Positions 1 to 7,742 of a DNA stretch of 64,000 bases are shown here, in pieces. The DNA is from a virus: IMG/VR virus record IMGVR_UViG_3300044993_000080, positions 20,417-84,416 of that record; one strand, 5' to 3'. The notes under the pieces are model-generated. The model was not told where the DNA came from. It saw only the letters and a list, made by a program, of their open reading frames with translations, and made no database searches. Position numbers and translations under genes: made by a program. The first letter of the stretch is position 1; every line of letters begins with the position of its first letter.

Positions 1-441
1 TTCGCCGGTGAGCTTGCCCACGAATACCGAAACGCCGTCTGCTGCGGCTTCGATGCGCGCCACACTGCCGGTCTCGAAGCGGGTCTCGCTGTCCGTGACC
101 TCGAAGCCCTTGGCGGTGGCGGTGATGGTGTAGTCTTCGTAACCTCCCGCATCGAGCCACGCCTTGACAGCGTTCTCGTCAGCGAACTGGCTCTTCTGGA
201 ACTCGAACTGCATGATGCCGTAGCCTTTCGGTGCGATGGCCTCGACCTTGGCGCTTGCCTTCTGCTTGATCTTCATAGTCGGGTTCTCCGTGCCTGCCCC
301 GGACGCCGGAACGGCTGCGTCCATCTTGATTACTCGATAAGGTCGTTGGTTCGCTCCCGCCCGAACCTGCGAAACAAAGCTCGGGTCCGGGTTGCAGAGT
401 GCGGTCGCCTTGATCGTCCGCTTGATCGGCCTGATCTTCAT
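1..441 (-). CDS. Unrecognised head-region protein (3' end cut by window)
   Basis: ATG at 441 follows an AGGGAG ribosome site 13 bases after the stop of the prohead-protease-like gene. 147 codons are visible and the C-terminus lies outside the window. An in-frame internal ATG at 276 divides a basic, extended N-terminal part from a mixed alpha/beta domain. I recognise no family. Its place directly after the XkdF-like gene suggests a head-assembly or capsid-associated role, which is inference from gene order only. Confidence 0.75.
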   Translation of the reverse strand, partial: MKIRPIKRTIKATALCNPDPSFVSQVRAGANQRPYRVIKMDAAVPASGAGTENPTMKIKQKASAKVEAIAPKGYGIMQFEFQKSQFADENAVKAWLDAGGYEDYTITATAKGFEVTDSETRFETGSVARIEAAADGVSVFVGKLTGE

Positions 442-453
442 GGTTCGCGCTCC

Positions 454-1044
454 CTAAACCAAATCGAAACGATGCGAGTGGCCGGAGACCTTCTCGGTCA
501 TCGTGCCGTGCTTGATGATGTGCGTGTGGCCGTCAGGCCCCGGCGACGTCATGCCGCGAACGACGCGGCCCCGATCATCGACCTGCACGAAAAACAAATG
601 CTCGTGATCCACACCCTTGATTGTGCGGGTCTTGCCCACGTGATCCCGGACCACGCTGCACTCGACCTCATATTCGACTAGGTTGACCATAGCCTCGAAG
701 CTGAAGCCGTTGAGGTCGCCCTTCAAGACGGCCTCCCACACCTCGTCTCTCGGGCACTTGACGCCCATAACCCATGCGCCTTCGGTGAAGTCCGGGTCGC
801 CAGCGCGGGCCACGAAACTCTCGATAGGGTAGGAGCCGTTCGGGATGTTGTCGTGGTTGGTGTCGATGACGTTGGCCAGATCAAGCTGCATGAACTTGTG
901 GGCCATCTCTTCGACGTGCTCGGGCAACATGAACTCACCATAAGTGTCGAGCACATTAGGCGCATAAACCTCCGCATACACAATGCGGCGATCAGCGTCG
1001 ATGCGCCGGATCATTGCCGTCATTTTGCGTGCTTCGGTTGTCAT
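454..1044 (-). CDS. XkdF-like prohead protease candidate
   Basis: 196 residues resembling the phage XkdF family (putative serine protease of head maturation). Characteristic stretches are an early IVYAEVYAPNVLDTYGEF block, IDTNHDN near residue 62, and EVWEAVLKGDLNGFSFEA near residue 105. XkdF-like proteins are thought to process scaffold or capsid during prohead maturation. It follows the Mu-F-like head gene, the usual order of portal, minor head protein, protease. The 99-base gap upstream carries a 14-bp palindrome (1111-1124). The family is fairly clear; protease activity is inferred. Confidence 0.85.
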   Translation of the reverse strand: MTTEARKMTAMIRRIDADRRIVYAEVYAPNVLDTYGEFMLPEHVEEMAHKFMQLDLANVIDTNHDNIPNGSYPIESFVARAGDPDFTEGAWVMGVKCPRDEVWEAVLKGDLNGFSFEAMVNLVEYEVECSVVRDHVGKTRTIKGVDHEHLFFVQVDDRGRVVRGMTSPGPDGHTHIIKHGTMTEKVSGHSHRFDLV

Positions 1045-1110
1045 TACCCTACCCGCTTGGTGGTGAATGACGGCGTTTTATGCTGTCACGGTATGTGCGT
1101 CAAGTGCGCT

Positions 1111-1124
1111 TGCAACGGGTTGCA
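1111..1124. repeat. 14-bp dispersed palindrome TGCAACGGGTTGCA
   Basis: Exact copy, extended to TTGCAA-CGGG-TTGCAA. It lies between the Mu-F-like gene and the XkdF-like gene, 67 bases before the latter's start. Confidence 0.9.
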
Positions 1125-1143
1125 ATATAGTTTGCCGCTACTA

Positions 1144-2103
1144 TTAGTAATCAACCGCAACAAGCCGGGACCGGCAATTGCCGTGAAGCGGCGGCACTGC
1201 AACACCCGCTGCGAGCATCTGCTCCGGGGTCAGTCCGGTCACGTCGCTGGCTTTCAACCATGGCGCTACAATTTTGATCTCGTCGCCTTGCGCAGCCGCC
1301 ACGCGATCCATGTATAGGCTCAAATCACCAATACGCCAGCGCGTGCCGTTAGTCGCCTGACAAATCTCGGATGTTCGGCTGTCGATGGTCGCCTGAAACA
1401 TCATGCCCGTAAAGCCGTATGCTTGCGCAGTCTTGATGTAGCCGTAATGGTAAGCACGCGATGCAGCGCCGTTGGCGACAAGGCTCCAGTAAGGAACACT
1501 GCGCAGCCGCCGATCCAGCAGCGCGCGGATTGCCCTCAACTGCTCACCGTCATTGGCGAGCCCATCGAGCACGGCGGCGTGCACTGCGTCTACCACGACT
1601 GGCATGACGTGCACGTTGAAATACTGGTTGGTGTAATACTTTGCGCTGGCACTCATCCCGTTGGTGATCTGTAACCGCTGAAGATCGGACAATAGCGGCC
1701 CGAACGCTATGTCGTGTTGGCCTAAGGTGATGATGTTCCACAAGGTCTGCCGGACACTGTTGTCGAGCCCACGTGGCCAATGCTGCGCCTGCCAGACCGC
1801 CCCGGCTGTCACCATGGCCGCTGTGATGTGTTGCTCATCGACATAGGTGCCGGACAGGGCCGCCTCCAAGTCGGGCTGGATAATGTCAGCTATTCGGACG
1901 GCGTTGTCGCTCAACTGCTGGGTAAGTTCGATCTCCCCATCAACGAACGGGGCATCGCCGGTCTCTTGCCTCAATACCCGGCGCAAGCCCGAATAATCCA
2001 CAACTGCGCGCTCCAGCCGCATCAACGTGATCCGGTCAAGAGCGTCCTCAGTCGCGTGGGTTCCGCAGCACCCGCAATTGATGTGCTCGGCGAAAAAGCT
2101 CAT
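1144..2103 (-). CDS. Phage head morphogenesis protein, SPP1 gp7 / Mu gpF type
   Basis: 319 residues ending in the diagnostic C-terminal block of the Mu F / SPP1 gp7 family: TIDSRTSEICQATNGTRW, then PPLHGNCRSRL close to the end. These minor head proteins associate with the portal and take part in procapsid assembly or DNA ejection. An early CGCC cysteine pair near residue 10 is a small oddity. The start ATG overlaps the portal stop (ATGA at 2103-2100), showing translational coupling with the portal gene. Family assignment is confident. Confidence 0.93.
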   Translation of the reverse strand: MSFFAEHINCGCCGTHATEDALDRITLMRLERAVVDYSGLRRVLRQETGDAPFVDGEIELTQQLSDNAVRIADIIQPDLEAALSGTYVDEQHITAAMVTAGAVWQAQHWPRGLDNSVRQTLWNIITLGQHDIAFGPLLSDLQRLQITNGMSASAKYYTNQYFNVHVMPVVVDAVHAAVLDGLANDGEQLRAIRALLDRRLRSVPYWSLVANGAASRAYHYGYIKTAQAYGFTGMMFQATIDSRTSEICQATNGTRWRIGDLSLYMDRVAAAQGDEIKIVAPWLKASDVTGLTPEQMLAAGVAVPPLHGNCRSRLVAVDY

Positions 2104-3935
2104 TGGACGGCCACCACCTGCTCTCGCGCCGGGTTGAAGTCGGCGGTCAGGTGAGAGCCCTCATCCAATGGACTGATGCGTGGTCTGGTTCGGGGTGGTG
2201 GGCTGACTTCGCGGTCCCGGTAGGAGGCCTGCTTGTTGGTTTGCAGCAATGTGGCCAAGTCACCCATGACGCGGCGGATCGCACGGCGTTTGCGCTGCGC
2301 GGTTTCCTCCTCTACTTCTTCTGCGCCTTCTGGTTCTTCATCACCTTCGGGGTCTTCCTCGAACTCCTCGGTTTCCTCGATGGCGGCCATGATCTCCTCG
2401 AAGCCCTTGATCTTACCGGCGGTGGCAAGCGCCCTCACCACCGCCCACGGGTAATTGCCCCACGGCTCGATAATCGTGGGGATGTCGAGCCCGAATTGTT
2501 CATTGGCTAGGCCGATAGCGACGTTCGGTGTCATCGCGCCGACTTCGTCAAACGCCCTCACGGCGCTGACGACCCCTTCCGGGTTGCTGATGCGCGGCGG
2601 GTTGGAACGGACCTCCCAATACTTAACGCCGTAAGGCCCCAGAATGTGTCGGTTGATGATGTCGTCCAGCACGGCCCGCTCCGGCCCGAATACTTGGCTC
2701 TCGGCGACCTCGTAGGCCACCTGTGCCGTGGAGCGGGTAAAGTCCTGTGAGTGGCCGGTAAAGAGCGCAGACAGCCGGAAGCTCGACCGCACTTTCTCCT
2801 GCTGTGCCTTGTCGTATTCGAGAAACTGCCCTTCCTTGATGCGCTCGCCTGCCAGTGGCTTCAGGTCCACTTTCGGGGCCGGAATGGTGCCATCCTTTGA
2901 CGCGGCGGTCTCATCACCCTCGACTTCGATGATGAGCACGCGGTTCTGGGCGGCGCGCCCACGGGCCGCTGTGACATGGCTTTCGATCTGCTCGATGGTG
3001 CCCGTCGCCAGCGTGCCACCGCTCACCAGCACGGCCATCGCCGGGATGGCGTTCTCCTTGAAGAAGTCAAGGTTGGTCAGTTCTGCCTGCCTTGATCCTT
3101 GAATGGCAACAAGATTGTTGAACCACCGGGGCAATCCGTAGTCCTGCCCCGGATAGTATTGCCTGACCATGATTATCTCGGTCGCGGTGTCCTCATACTT
3201 AAGGTTCTGCTCGACCTTGCCGTTGGTCGGGTTGATGTCTCGTGGGTCTCCGAACTCCTTGAAGTAAACCTTCTTGGTGCCGACAATCTGGACAAAGCGC
3301 CGGAAGTGGCGGCGGGTGACGGCGTTCGCCTTGCGCCCAAACTGATTGACTTCAGTGACAACCTGCACGGCCTCCTTCTCGCGGGTGGTAATCCGCATGG
3401 TGTGCGCCGGGATGTGGCCCATGAAAACAGGCAACTTGTCCTTGGTCCTGCCCACCTCGATGTAACTGAAGCCCAGACCCTCAATATCCCAGCGCAGCCG
3501 CTTGCGTAGCTCGACCAGTGAGTGCTCGGGGTGGATCGACCCCAGCAGGCTTTCAATGTTGGCCTTCTCAATTTGCGCGGCCTCAGTCTGCTCCTCACCG
3601 TCCGGCCCGACGTATTCGAGCCTCCAACCGTGGCCTTCGATGTTGATGACCATGGCTTCGATGCACTGACGCAAAATCGAGTTGTCGTTCGGCATCCGCA
3701 AGAGTGCTGCGAGGTTGACGGGAGGCGGCTGAATACGGAAGTCGCTCGCTCCCCCGACATCGTAGAGGTTATAAGTGCTGAACGGGTCCGGAATGGACTG
3801 CGAGAAGTCACCCCGCTGGACGGACTGAAGAATATCGTCCCCGTCCTGCGCGGTAGAACGACCCACGACATAAGTGCGGTCCCCTGCCTTACGACGTGCA
3901 CGTGTCCGGGCAGGCGGGTTGATCGTGACGGCCAT
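2100..3935 (-). CDS. Phage portal protein
   Basis: 611 residues matching the PBSX-type portal family: a long alpha/beta body with RLSALFTGHSQDFTRSTAQV near residue 395 and a conserved ERAVLDDIINRHILGPYGV segment. The portal forms the dodecameric ring through which DNA is packaged and the tail attached. The N-terminus begins with a Pro/Arg tag (INPPARTRARR) shared with several unrelated proteins here. The C-terminal about 60 residues include a strongly acidic run (EETEEFEEDPEGDEEPEGAE) followed by a basic region. Followed immediately by the Mu-F-like gene. Confidence 0.93.
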   Translation of the reverse strand: MAVTINPPARTRARRKAGDRTYVVGRSTAQDGDDILQSVQRGDFSQSIPDPFSTYNLYDVGGASDFRIQPPPVNLAALLRMPNDNSILRQCIEAMVINIEGHGWRLEYVGPDGEEQTEAAQIEKANIESLLGSIHPEHSLVELRKRLRWDIEGLGFSYIEVGRTKDKLPVFMGHIPAHTMRITTREKEAVQVVTEVNQFGRKANAVTRRHFRRFVQIVGTKKVYFKEFGDPRDINPTNGKVEQNLKYEDTATEIIMVRQYYPGQDYGLPRWFNNLVAIQGSRQAELTNLDFFKENAIPAMAVLVSGGTLATGTIEQIESHVTAARGRAAQNRVLIIEVEGDETAASKDGTIPAPKVDLKPLAGERIKEGQFLEYDKAQQEKVRSSFRLSALFTGHSQDFTRSTAQVAYEVAESQVFGPERAVLDDIINRHILGPYGVKYWEVRSNPPRISNPEGVVSAVRAFDEVGAMTPNVAIGLANEQFGLDIPTIIEPWGNYPWAVVRALATAGKIKGFEEIMAAIEETEEFEEDPEGDEEPEGAEEVEEETAQRKRRAIRRVMGDLATLLQTNKQASYRDREVSPPPRTRPRISPLDEGSHLTADFNPAREQVVAVQ

Positions 3936-3982
3936 CAGTGTCCTCGCGGGTTTGTAACCGGGGCACCATAATCGGGCATCGC

Positions 3983-5494
3983 TTACATATCAAGCTGCAC
4001 CCGCCTCTTGGCTCCCATGGTGCTTGTTGCAACGGGTTGCAAAACCCCACTCTCCGTGAACTGCAACTCGTTGGGCGGCAAATCCGCAAACAACTGGGTC
4101 AGGGTGTTGACGTGGTGATTATGCCCACTCCGCTTCGCATCCTTGCCAACGCTGGAGTAGTTGGACCCGCAAAGTATCACCCCGCCCGGTGCGTTGCGCA
4201 AGAGCACCGGGAAATTCTTGGTGCATACAGGAAAGTCGGGGCGACCATCCCACACGATCTTCGAGCGCAGATACTTGCGGCGGTGCATGGCGTGCTGAAG
4301 CGCGCTGGCGAAGTAGGTGTTAGACTGAATAGCGTGGGTGACGCGTGGGTCCATGCCGCGCTGTGGTGATAGGGGCGCGCTCTGGGTGCATTCGGCATCA
4401 GAGACAGCAACAGGAAGGATAAAAGCGACTTTGCACGTCTCAGCGATCCGCGTCCGCCACATGACGTGCTCGATGAATAGGAACCGATGGTAGCCGTTGC
4501 TGCGGTGGATCAGCACGTGATCGCCGCTATTCAGCACATCCTCGGCTCGCCGTCCGTAGCGCCCGTCCGGGAATGTGCGAAATGCCAGCAACCGCCCGGC
4601 GCACCCACTGACCTGTCTGTTGTCATATGCGTGCTCGACCGGGAACGGGGTGTTGTTGCGGTCTTCGAGCACGAGCCGCCGTTTGCTGTATCGGTGCTCT
4701 GCGCCCTTATCGCCCTTTACGTGACCCTGTGTCGCAGCCAGTGCGGCGCGGGCGGTGTTGACGGCTGACGCCCGTAAGTTGTTGTCCAGTTTTTCCTTGT
4801 GCAGTTCGCGGTTCGAATTGGCACACCATTTCTCGTATATATCCGAGATTACACACGTGAACCGACTATTGACCTGCATGTGGGTGTAGCCGACCTCGCG
4901 CGGCTCCAGCCACGGGTAGCGGGTGTCGTAAATGAGCGCCACCCAGTCGATATACCATAGAAGCTGGCCGTCCACTTCAACATCGCAGTCTTTAGGGTTG
5001 GAAATGTCAAAGTGGGCGACTAGGAAATCATAGGTTCGTATGTTTGTCCCGCCGATACATTGCGCCGCCGTCAATAGCTCGTCGTGACTGATTTCGGTAT
5101 AGACCACGGTGTCTTCGCCGCTGTCGTTCGGGATAGTGGAGAGCACCCGGACGATCTCTGCCTGAAGCCAATCGTCGTCTATCGAAAGCACAGGCACAAC
5201 CTGATCTTTGTGAACATCCTGCGTCATACGCCAGCCCTGAGGAATGTGCGGGAACTTGGCATCTTCGCCGGGCGCAAGATAGTAACAGATGCTGTGGCCC
5301 CAGTAGCCGTTATGGCCGCCAATGTTGTAGTGGGCTCGCCGCGCTTGCAGAACATGAACGTCGAGCACCGTGTAAGCCCCGTCGCAAACGGTCTCGTCTC
5401 CGATCCTGCTGAACTCGGGTCTGTAATGGAAGCGGCTGCTGCTCCAATCGCGTGTGTGCCGGACGTGGATGGGGTTAATACTGATACGCGCCAA
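3983..5494 (-). CDS. Unrecognised 503-residue protein preceding the portal gene
   Basis: Long open frame under its own early-type promoter (5519-5547) and leader GTCGAGAGGAGA. Two TTG codons are possible starts; the second (5494) lies 7 bases from AGGAG while the first lies 1 base away, so 5494 is preferred. No ATG is available nearby. The protein is rich in Asp, Tyr and Trp and I recognise no domain. The C-terminal 30 residues are translated across a 14-bp palindrome (LQPVAT) and end basic (GAKRRVQLDM). Function unknown. Confidence 0.75.
   Translation of the reverse strand: MARISINPIHVRHTRDWSSSRFHYRPEFSRIGDETVCDGAYTVLDVHVLQARRAHYNIGGHNGYWGHSICYYLAPGEDAKFPHIPQGWRMTQDVHKDQVVPVLSIDDDWLQAEIVRVLSTIPNDSGEDTVVYTEISHDELLTAAQCIGGTNIRTYDFLVAHFDISNPKDCDVEVDGQLLWYIDWVALIYDTRYPWLEPREVGYTHMQVNSRFTCVISDIYEKWCANSNRELHKEKLDNNLRASAVNTARAALAATQGHVKGDKGAEHRYSKRRLVLEDRNNTPFPVEHAYDNRQVSGCAGRLLAFRTFPDGRYGRRAEDVLNSGDHVLIHRSNGYHRFLFIEHVMWRTRIAETCKVAFILPVAVSDAECTQSAPLSPQRGMDPRVTHAIQSNTYFASALQHAMHRRKYLRSKIVWDGRPDFPVCTKNFPVLLRNAPGGVILCGSNYSSVGKDAKRSGHNHHVNTLTQLFADLPPNELQFTESGVLQPVATSTMGAKRRVQLDM
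4028..4041. repeat. 14-bp dispersed palindrome TGCAACGGGTTGCA
   Basis: Exact copy, extended to 16 bp (TTGCAA arms). It lies inside the last codons of the 503-residue gene, about 93 bases before the portal start. Confidence 0.9.
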
Positions 5495-5518
5495 TTTCAA
5501 TCTCCTCTCGACACTGGC

Positions 5519-5547
5519 ATATTGCCATAGCCTAGATTTATTGTCAA
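5519..5547 (-). promoter_or_regulatory. Early-type promoter for the 503-residue gene
   Basis: -35 TTGACA, 17-base spacer beginning ATAAATCTAGGCTA, -10 CAATAT; leader carries GTCGAGAGGAGA. Member of the shared promoter family. Confidence 0.7.
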
Positions 5548-5553
5548 GCGCAA

Positions 5554-6222
5554 TCAGTCGAGATTGATCTGGCGAGTGCTAGGCCTGACAGGCAAACGCC
5601 TTGCCGAGATATACCCTTGCTGCGTATTATTCATGGTCTCTGACCATGTTTTGCAGTTAGTGCCCCCCGCGCTGTCCATTAACCGGTTGACTACATCCGG
5701 CGTCTCCCGTGCGATGCGCAACAACACAGGGTCGTCTATCCTGCTTCCTACTTCGCCTGTCATGGCCCTGACCAGTCGAGAGAGCCCTGCGTGCTCTGAT
5801 GTGTGAACATAAATGAACTGGTCCGCCGCCGTGATAGCGAAAAAATGATTGTAGCCCTCCGTGTCTCGGAAGGTGTTCTCATTCCACTGCCCCACATGCG
5901 GTTGCGGCAACGCGCTCCACGATCTCTGGTGTTCCACGGACAACCAGATGACCGGCACGTCGGTGTCGATCATGTCCTGATCCGTAGGCTCTCGGTCGCT
6001 GACGACGATGACCTGCTTCGCGTCCTCAAACGCCAAGGGCATAGTATGCCGCCAATTCTCGCCCGCCACGTTGCGGTCCCGCAAGTCTTTCAACTCGGCT
6101 TCCTGCTGACCGCACTTCATCAAGAGCGCACGATACTTCCCCAGAATGCCTACCCCGGAATAAACCGTCATACCCGTGGCGATAACGAGACCCATCACTA
6201 ACCACGCGCTGACATCACCCAT
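5554..6222 (-). CDS. Unrecognised protein with N-terminal membrane segment
   Basis: About 222 residues. Residues 5-27 (AWLVMGLVIATGMTVYSGVG) form a probable transmembrane helix or uncleaved signal, followed by a short charged coiled stretch and a soluble domain with no family I recognise. It overlaps the stop of the winged-helix gene before it: GTG at 6225 and ATG at 6222 are both served by AAGGAG. The stop lies only 7 bases from the -35 box of the next promoter. Likely an inner-membrane protein of unknown role. Confidence 0.72.
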   Translation of the reverse strand: MGDVSAWLVMGLVIATGMTVYSGVGILGKYRALLMKCGQQEAELKDLRDRNVAGENWRHTMPLAFEDAKQVIVVSDREPTDQDMIDTDVPVIWLSVEHQRSWSALPQPHVGQWNENTFRDTEGYNHFFAITAADQFIYVHTSEHAGLSRLVRAMTGEVGSRIDDPVLLRIARETPDVVNRLMDSAGGTNCKTWSETMNNTQQGYISARRLPVRPSTRQINLD

Positions 6223-6575
6223 CACTGCCGCTCCTTCGTCGCAAACTTCCCTCTGCCTGCATTAAACGGATAGTCTAGCGGGTGCTTGCTCTTGCCGGTT
6301 TTCGGGTCTCGCTCGTGCATCCACCTACGGAAATGAGCGTCGAACATGTAGCAGGGCAGTTGCGCGTTCGGAAACTTGGTCTGGTTCGGGTGTGGCACCT
6401 GCAACGTCACAACTGGCCATCCGAGCTTGCGAAGCTCGCTGCACCGAGCGTTGATGGCAAAACAGTTGTATTCGATGATGCTGCTAATCGGAGTGATCTT
6501 GTCGCCGGACAGCAAACCCATCAAAACACGCCACTGCTGGGTGCCCTCTTCGGGTAGTGGATTAGGGCGGGTCAC
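6222..6575 (-). CDS. Small winged-helix (HTH_39-like) DNA-binding protein
   Basis: 117 residues. GTG at 6575 overlaps the previous stop (GTGA) and lies 8 bases from GGAG, so it is preferred over an upstream ATG at 6650 that would overlap the previous gene. The central block resembles small phage HTH proteins of the HTH_39 type: LLSGDKITPISSI..YNCFAINARCSELRKLGWPV, where CF.INAR..ELR is the recognisable core. Such proteins are usually uncharacterised phage regulators. The C-terminal tail is basic and proline-containing. Confidence 0.75.
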   Translation of the reverse strand: MTRPNPLPEEGTQQWRVLMGLLSGDKITPISSIIEYNCFAINARCSELRKLGWPVVTLQVPHPNQTKFPNAQLPCYMFDAHFRRWMHERDPKTGKSKHPLDYPFNAGRGKFATKERQ

Positions 6576-6802
6576 AGGGGATACTCCAACCGCTTGAGGT
6601 AAGCCGCCGCATCGAGATGGGGACGACGAGTGCGCAACCAATGCACCCAATAGACGTCAATAGGCAACGGGGAGCGGTGAGGCCGGGGCGGCACGGGGCC
6701 GCGACTGCCGGATGCAAAAGGGAACGCCTTGCAGAAGGCGTCGAACGCATCGAGCACTTCGCAAGAGCTAGGAAGGCCAGCGGGAACAAAAGGTGCAGAC
6801 AT
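6572..6802 (-). CDS. Small unrecognised protein
   Basis: 76 residues starting at ATG 6802 behind the leader GTCGAGAGGAGATTTGAT. First gene after the promoter at 6827-6855 and coupled to the winged-helix gene by a GTGA overlap. Pro-rich middle, then DVYWVHWLRTRRPHLDAAAY near the C-terminus. No family recognised. Confidence 0.7.
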   Translation of the reverse strand: MSAPFVPAGLPSSCEVLDAFDAFCKAFPFASGSRGPVPPRPHRSPLPIDVYWVHWLRTRRPHLDAAAYLKRLEYPL

Positions 6803-6826
6803 ATCAAATCTCCTCTCGACCCTTAC

Positions 6827-6855
6827 GGCCTAGCATAGCTGAGATTTGATGTCAA
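6827..6855 (-). promoter_or_regulatory. Early-type promoter
   Basis: -35 TTGACA, 17-base spacer TCAAATCTCAGCTATGC, weak -10 TAGGCC. It begins 7 bases beyond the terminator of the small RNA and drives the 6802-5554 group. Confidence 0.6.
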
Positions 6856-6861
6856 CCCATG

Positions 6862-6976
6862 TAAAAAACGGCCCTGTCTCGCAGGGGGAGACAGGGCCGT
6901 TCGTTTCGGCTAGTGGAAGGCGACACGAAACCTTGTCGAGAGGGAAACGTGCCTTTCTCAACACTCGCCTACTTAA
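6862..6976 (-). ncRNA. Candidate small regulatory RNA with anti-leader element
   Basis: A promoter at 6983-7011 and the terminator at 6863-6901 bracket about 115 bases with no convincing reading frame. The RNA would have three stem-loops: GTTGAGA (6962-6956) with TCTCGAC (6941-6935), GTTTCG (6931-6926) with CGAAAC (6908-6903), and the terminator. Bases 6944-6935 read CCCTCTCGAC, the exact complement of the GTCGAGAGG leader in front of many phage genes, which covers part of the Shine-Dalgarno site. Existence as an RNA is inferred from these signals; antisense control of early mRNAs is a hypothesis. Confidence 0.65.
6863..6901 (-). terminator. Strong intrinsic terminator
   Basis: Perfect 14-bp stem (6867-6880 with 6888-6901, arm AACGGCCCTGTCTC), 7-base loop, then six T on the minus strand (6868-6863). 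Ends the transcript started at the 6983-7011 promoter. Confidence 0.92.
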
Positions 6977-6982
6977 GTCCCC

Positions 6983-7011
6983 AAGTTAGACTGGCAAACC
7001 CTGAATGTCAA
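6983..7011 (-). promoter_or_regulatory. Promoter of the candidate small RNA
   Basis: -35 TTGACA, 17-base spacer, -10 TAACTT. A 14-bp palindrome lies 11 bases upstream of the -35. No gene start follows before the terminator. Confidence 0.7.
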
Positions 7012-7022
7012 GCGGGCTATGA

Positions 7023-7036
7023 TGCAACCCGTTGCA
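7023..7036. repeat. 14-bp dispersed palindrome TGCAACCCGTTGCA
   Basis: Exact copy, 11 bases upstream of the small-RNA -35 box and 5 bases after the stop of the 102-residue gene. Confidence 0.9.
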
Positions 7037-7040
7037 CGCT

Positions 7041-7349
7041 TTAAGCGTTGAGACGCTCCGCGATCCACGCGGCGGTCGATCCCCGGACATCCAAGTCGCC
7101 ATCCAACACCACGCAAATGCTGCGCCCTTGACTGTCGAAAACGTTGGGGCCGTCGCTGTGATAAGGCCCCCGCCCACGCTTGCGCCCCCCGGATTGTGAG
7201 GCCTCGACTGCACTGGTGTCCGGGGTCTCTTCCTCGGTTTCAAGTGCTGATGACGGCTCGGCGGCCACCACGCCCGTGGGACCTTCGATAGCTGCGGTGT
7301 CCGGGCGAGTGACGCGGGTGCGCGGGCTCGGGGTCTTGGTCTCGCTCAT
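7041..7349 (-). CDS. Small acidic protein with disordered N-terminus
   Basis: 102 residues behind a strong AAGGAGGAAGATT site. The first 50 residues are Thr/Pro/Glu rich and probably disordered (SETKTPSPRTRVTRP at the very start, another Pro/Arg tag). The C-terminal half is compact: DGPNVFDSQGRSICVVLDGD, then a short helix AAWIAERL. No family recognised. Confidence 0.75.
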   Translation of the reverse strand: MSETKTPSPRTRVTRPDTAAIEGPTGVVAAEPSSALETEEETPDTSAVEASQSGGRKRGRGPYHSDGPNVFDSQGRSICVVLDGDLDVRGSTAAWIAERLNA

Positions 7350-7424
7350 AATCTTCCTCCTTCGCTGTGGTGCTTGATACGCTGCCTATTAGCCGCCGTC
7401 CAGATTGATCGTCCGTGGGCGTTC

Positions 7425-7682
7425 TCACTGGCGGACAAGGGGGTCGCTTGCGAGCGCCGCTCTACCCGCTGCGGTGACGCTGTATGTCACTAGATTGTGC
7501 TTCACTTCATGACGGGACACGAAACCTCGTTCCCTCAATGATCGTAGTGCAGGAGCAACCCTGCTGGAAGCCTTGGCGCGCTCATGACCCAGAGCCAACC
7601 CCAGCAGGGTTGGTGTAAAACCGTCGCCGATTTGTTTTGCTGCCCGAAGTGCAGCTAATTCAGATTTCTTCAGCCTATCCAT
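7425..7682 (-). CDS. Winged-helix transcription regulator candidate
   Basis: 85 residues behind GGAGGAGCAA. The pattern matches MarR/PadR-like winged helices: a helical N-terminus, ALRSLRERGFVSRHEVKH as recognition helix and wing, then TYSVTAAGRAAL as the second wing and final helix. It is one of few dedicated DNA-binding proteins in this region and therefore a candidate reader of the dispersed palindromes, though nothing in the sequence links the two. A degenerate palindrome lies 42 bases upstream of its start. Confidence 0.75.
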   Translation of the reverse strand: MDRLKKSELAALRAAKQIGDGFTPTLLGLALGHERAKASSRVAPALRSLRERGFVSRHEVKHNLVTYSVTAAGRAALASDPLVRQ

Positions 7683-7724
7683 TTGCTCCTCCGTGGTCCG
7701 CCTATACTCATTGGTTGTGCGGGT

Positions 7725-7738
7725 TGCAACGAGTTGCA
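7725..7738. repeat. Dispersed palindrome, variant TGCAACGAGTTGCA
   Basis: One mismatch. Between the stop of the Cys-rich gene at 7743 and the start of the winged-helix gene at 7682. Confidence 0.7.
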
Positions 7739-7742
7739 GCCG

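Noticed and set aside
6935-7036. 31-codon plus-strand ORF starting GTG 6949 behind GTCGAGAGGG
   Set aside because: The leader-like string is there on the plus strand, but no plus-strand promoter is seen and the opposite strand has a complete promoter-terminator pair; the small-RNA reading is better supported.
7240-7428. 62-codon frame with GTGA coupling to the winged-helix gene
   Set aside because: It overlaps the well-supported 102-residue gene by 110 bases in another frame and has an Arg/His/Ser-rich shadow composition.
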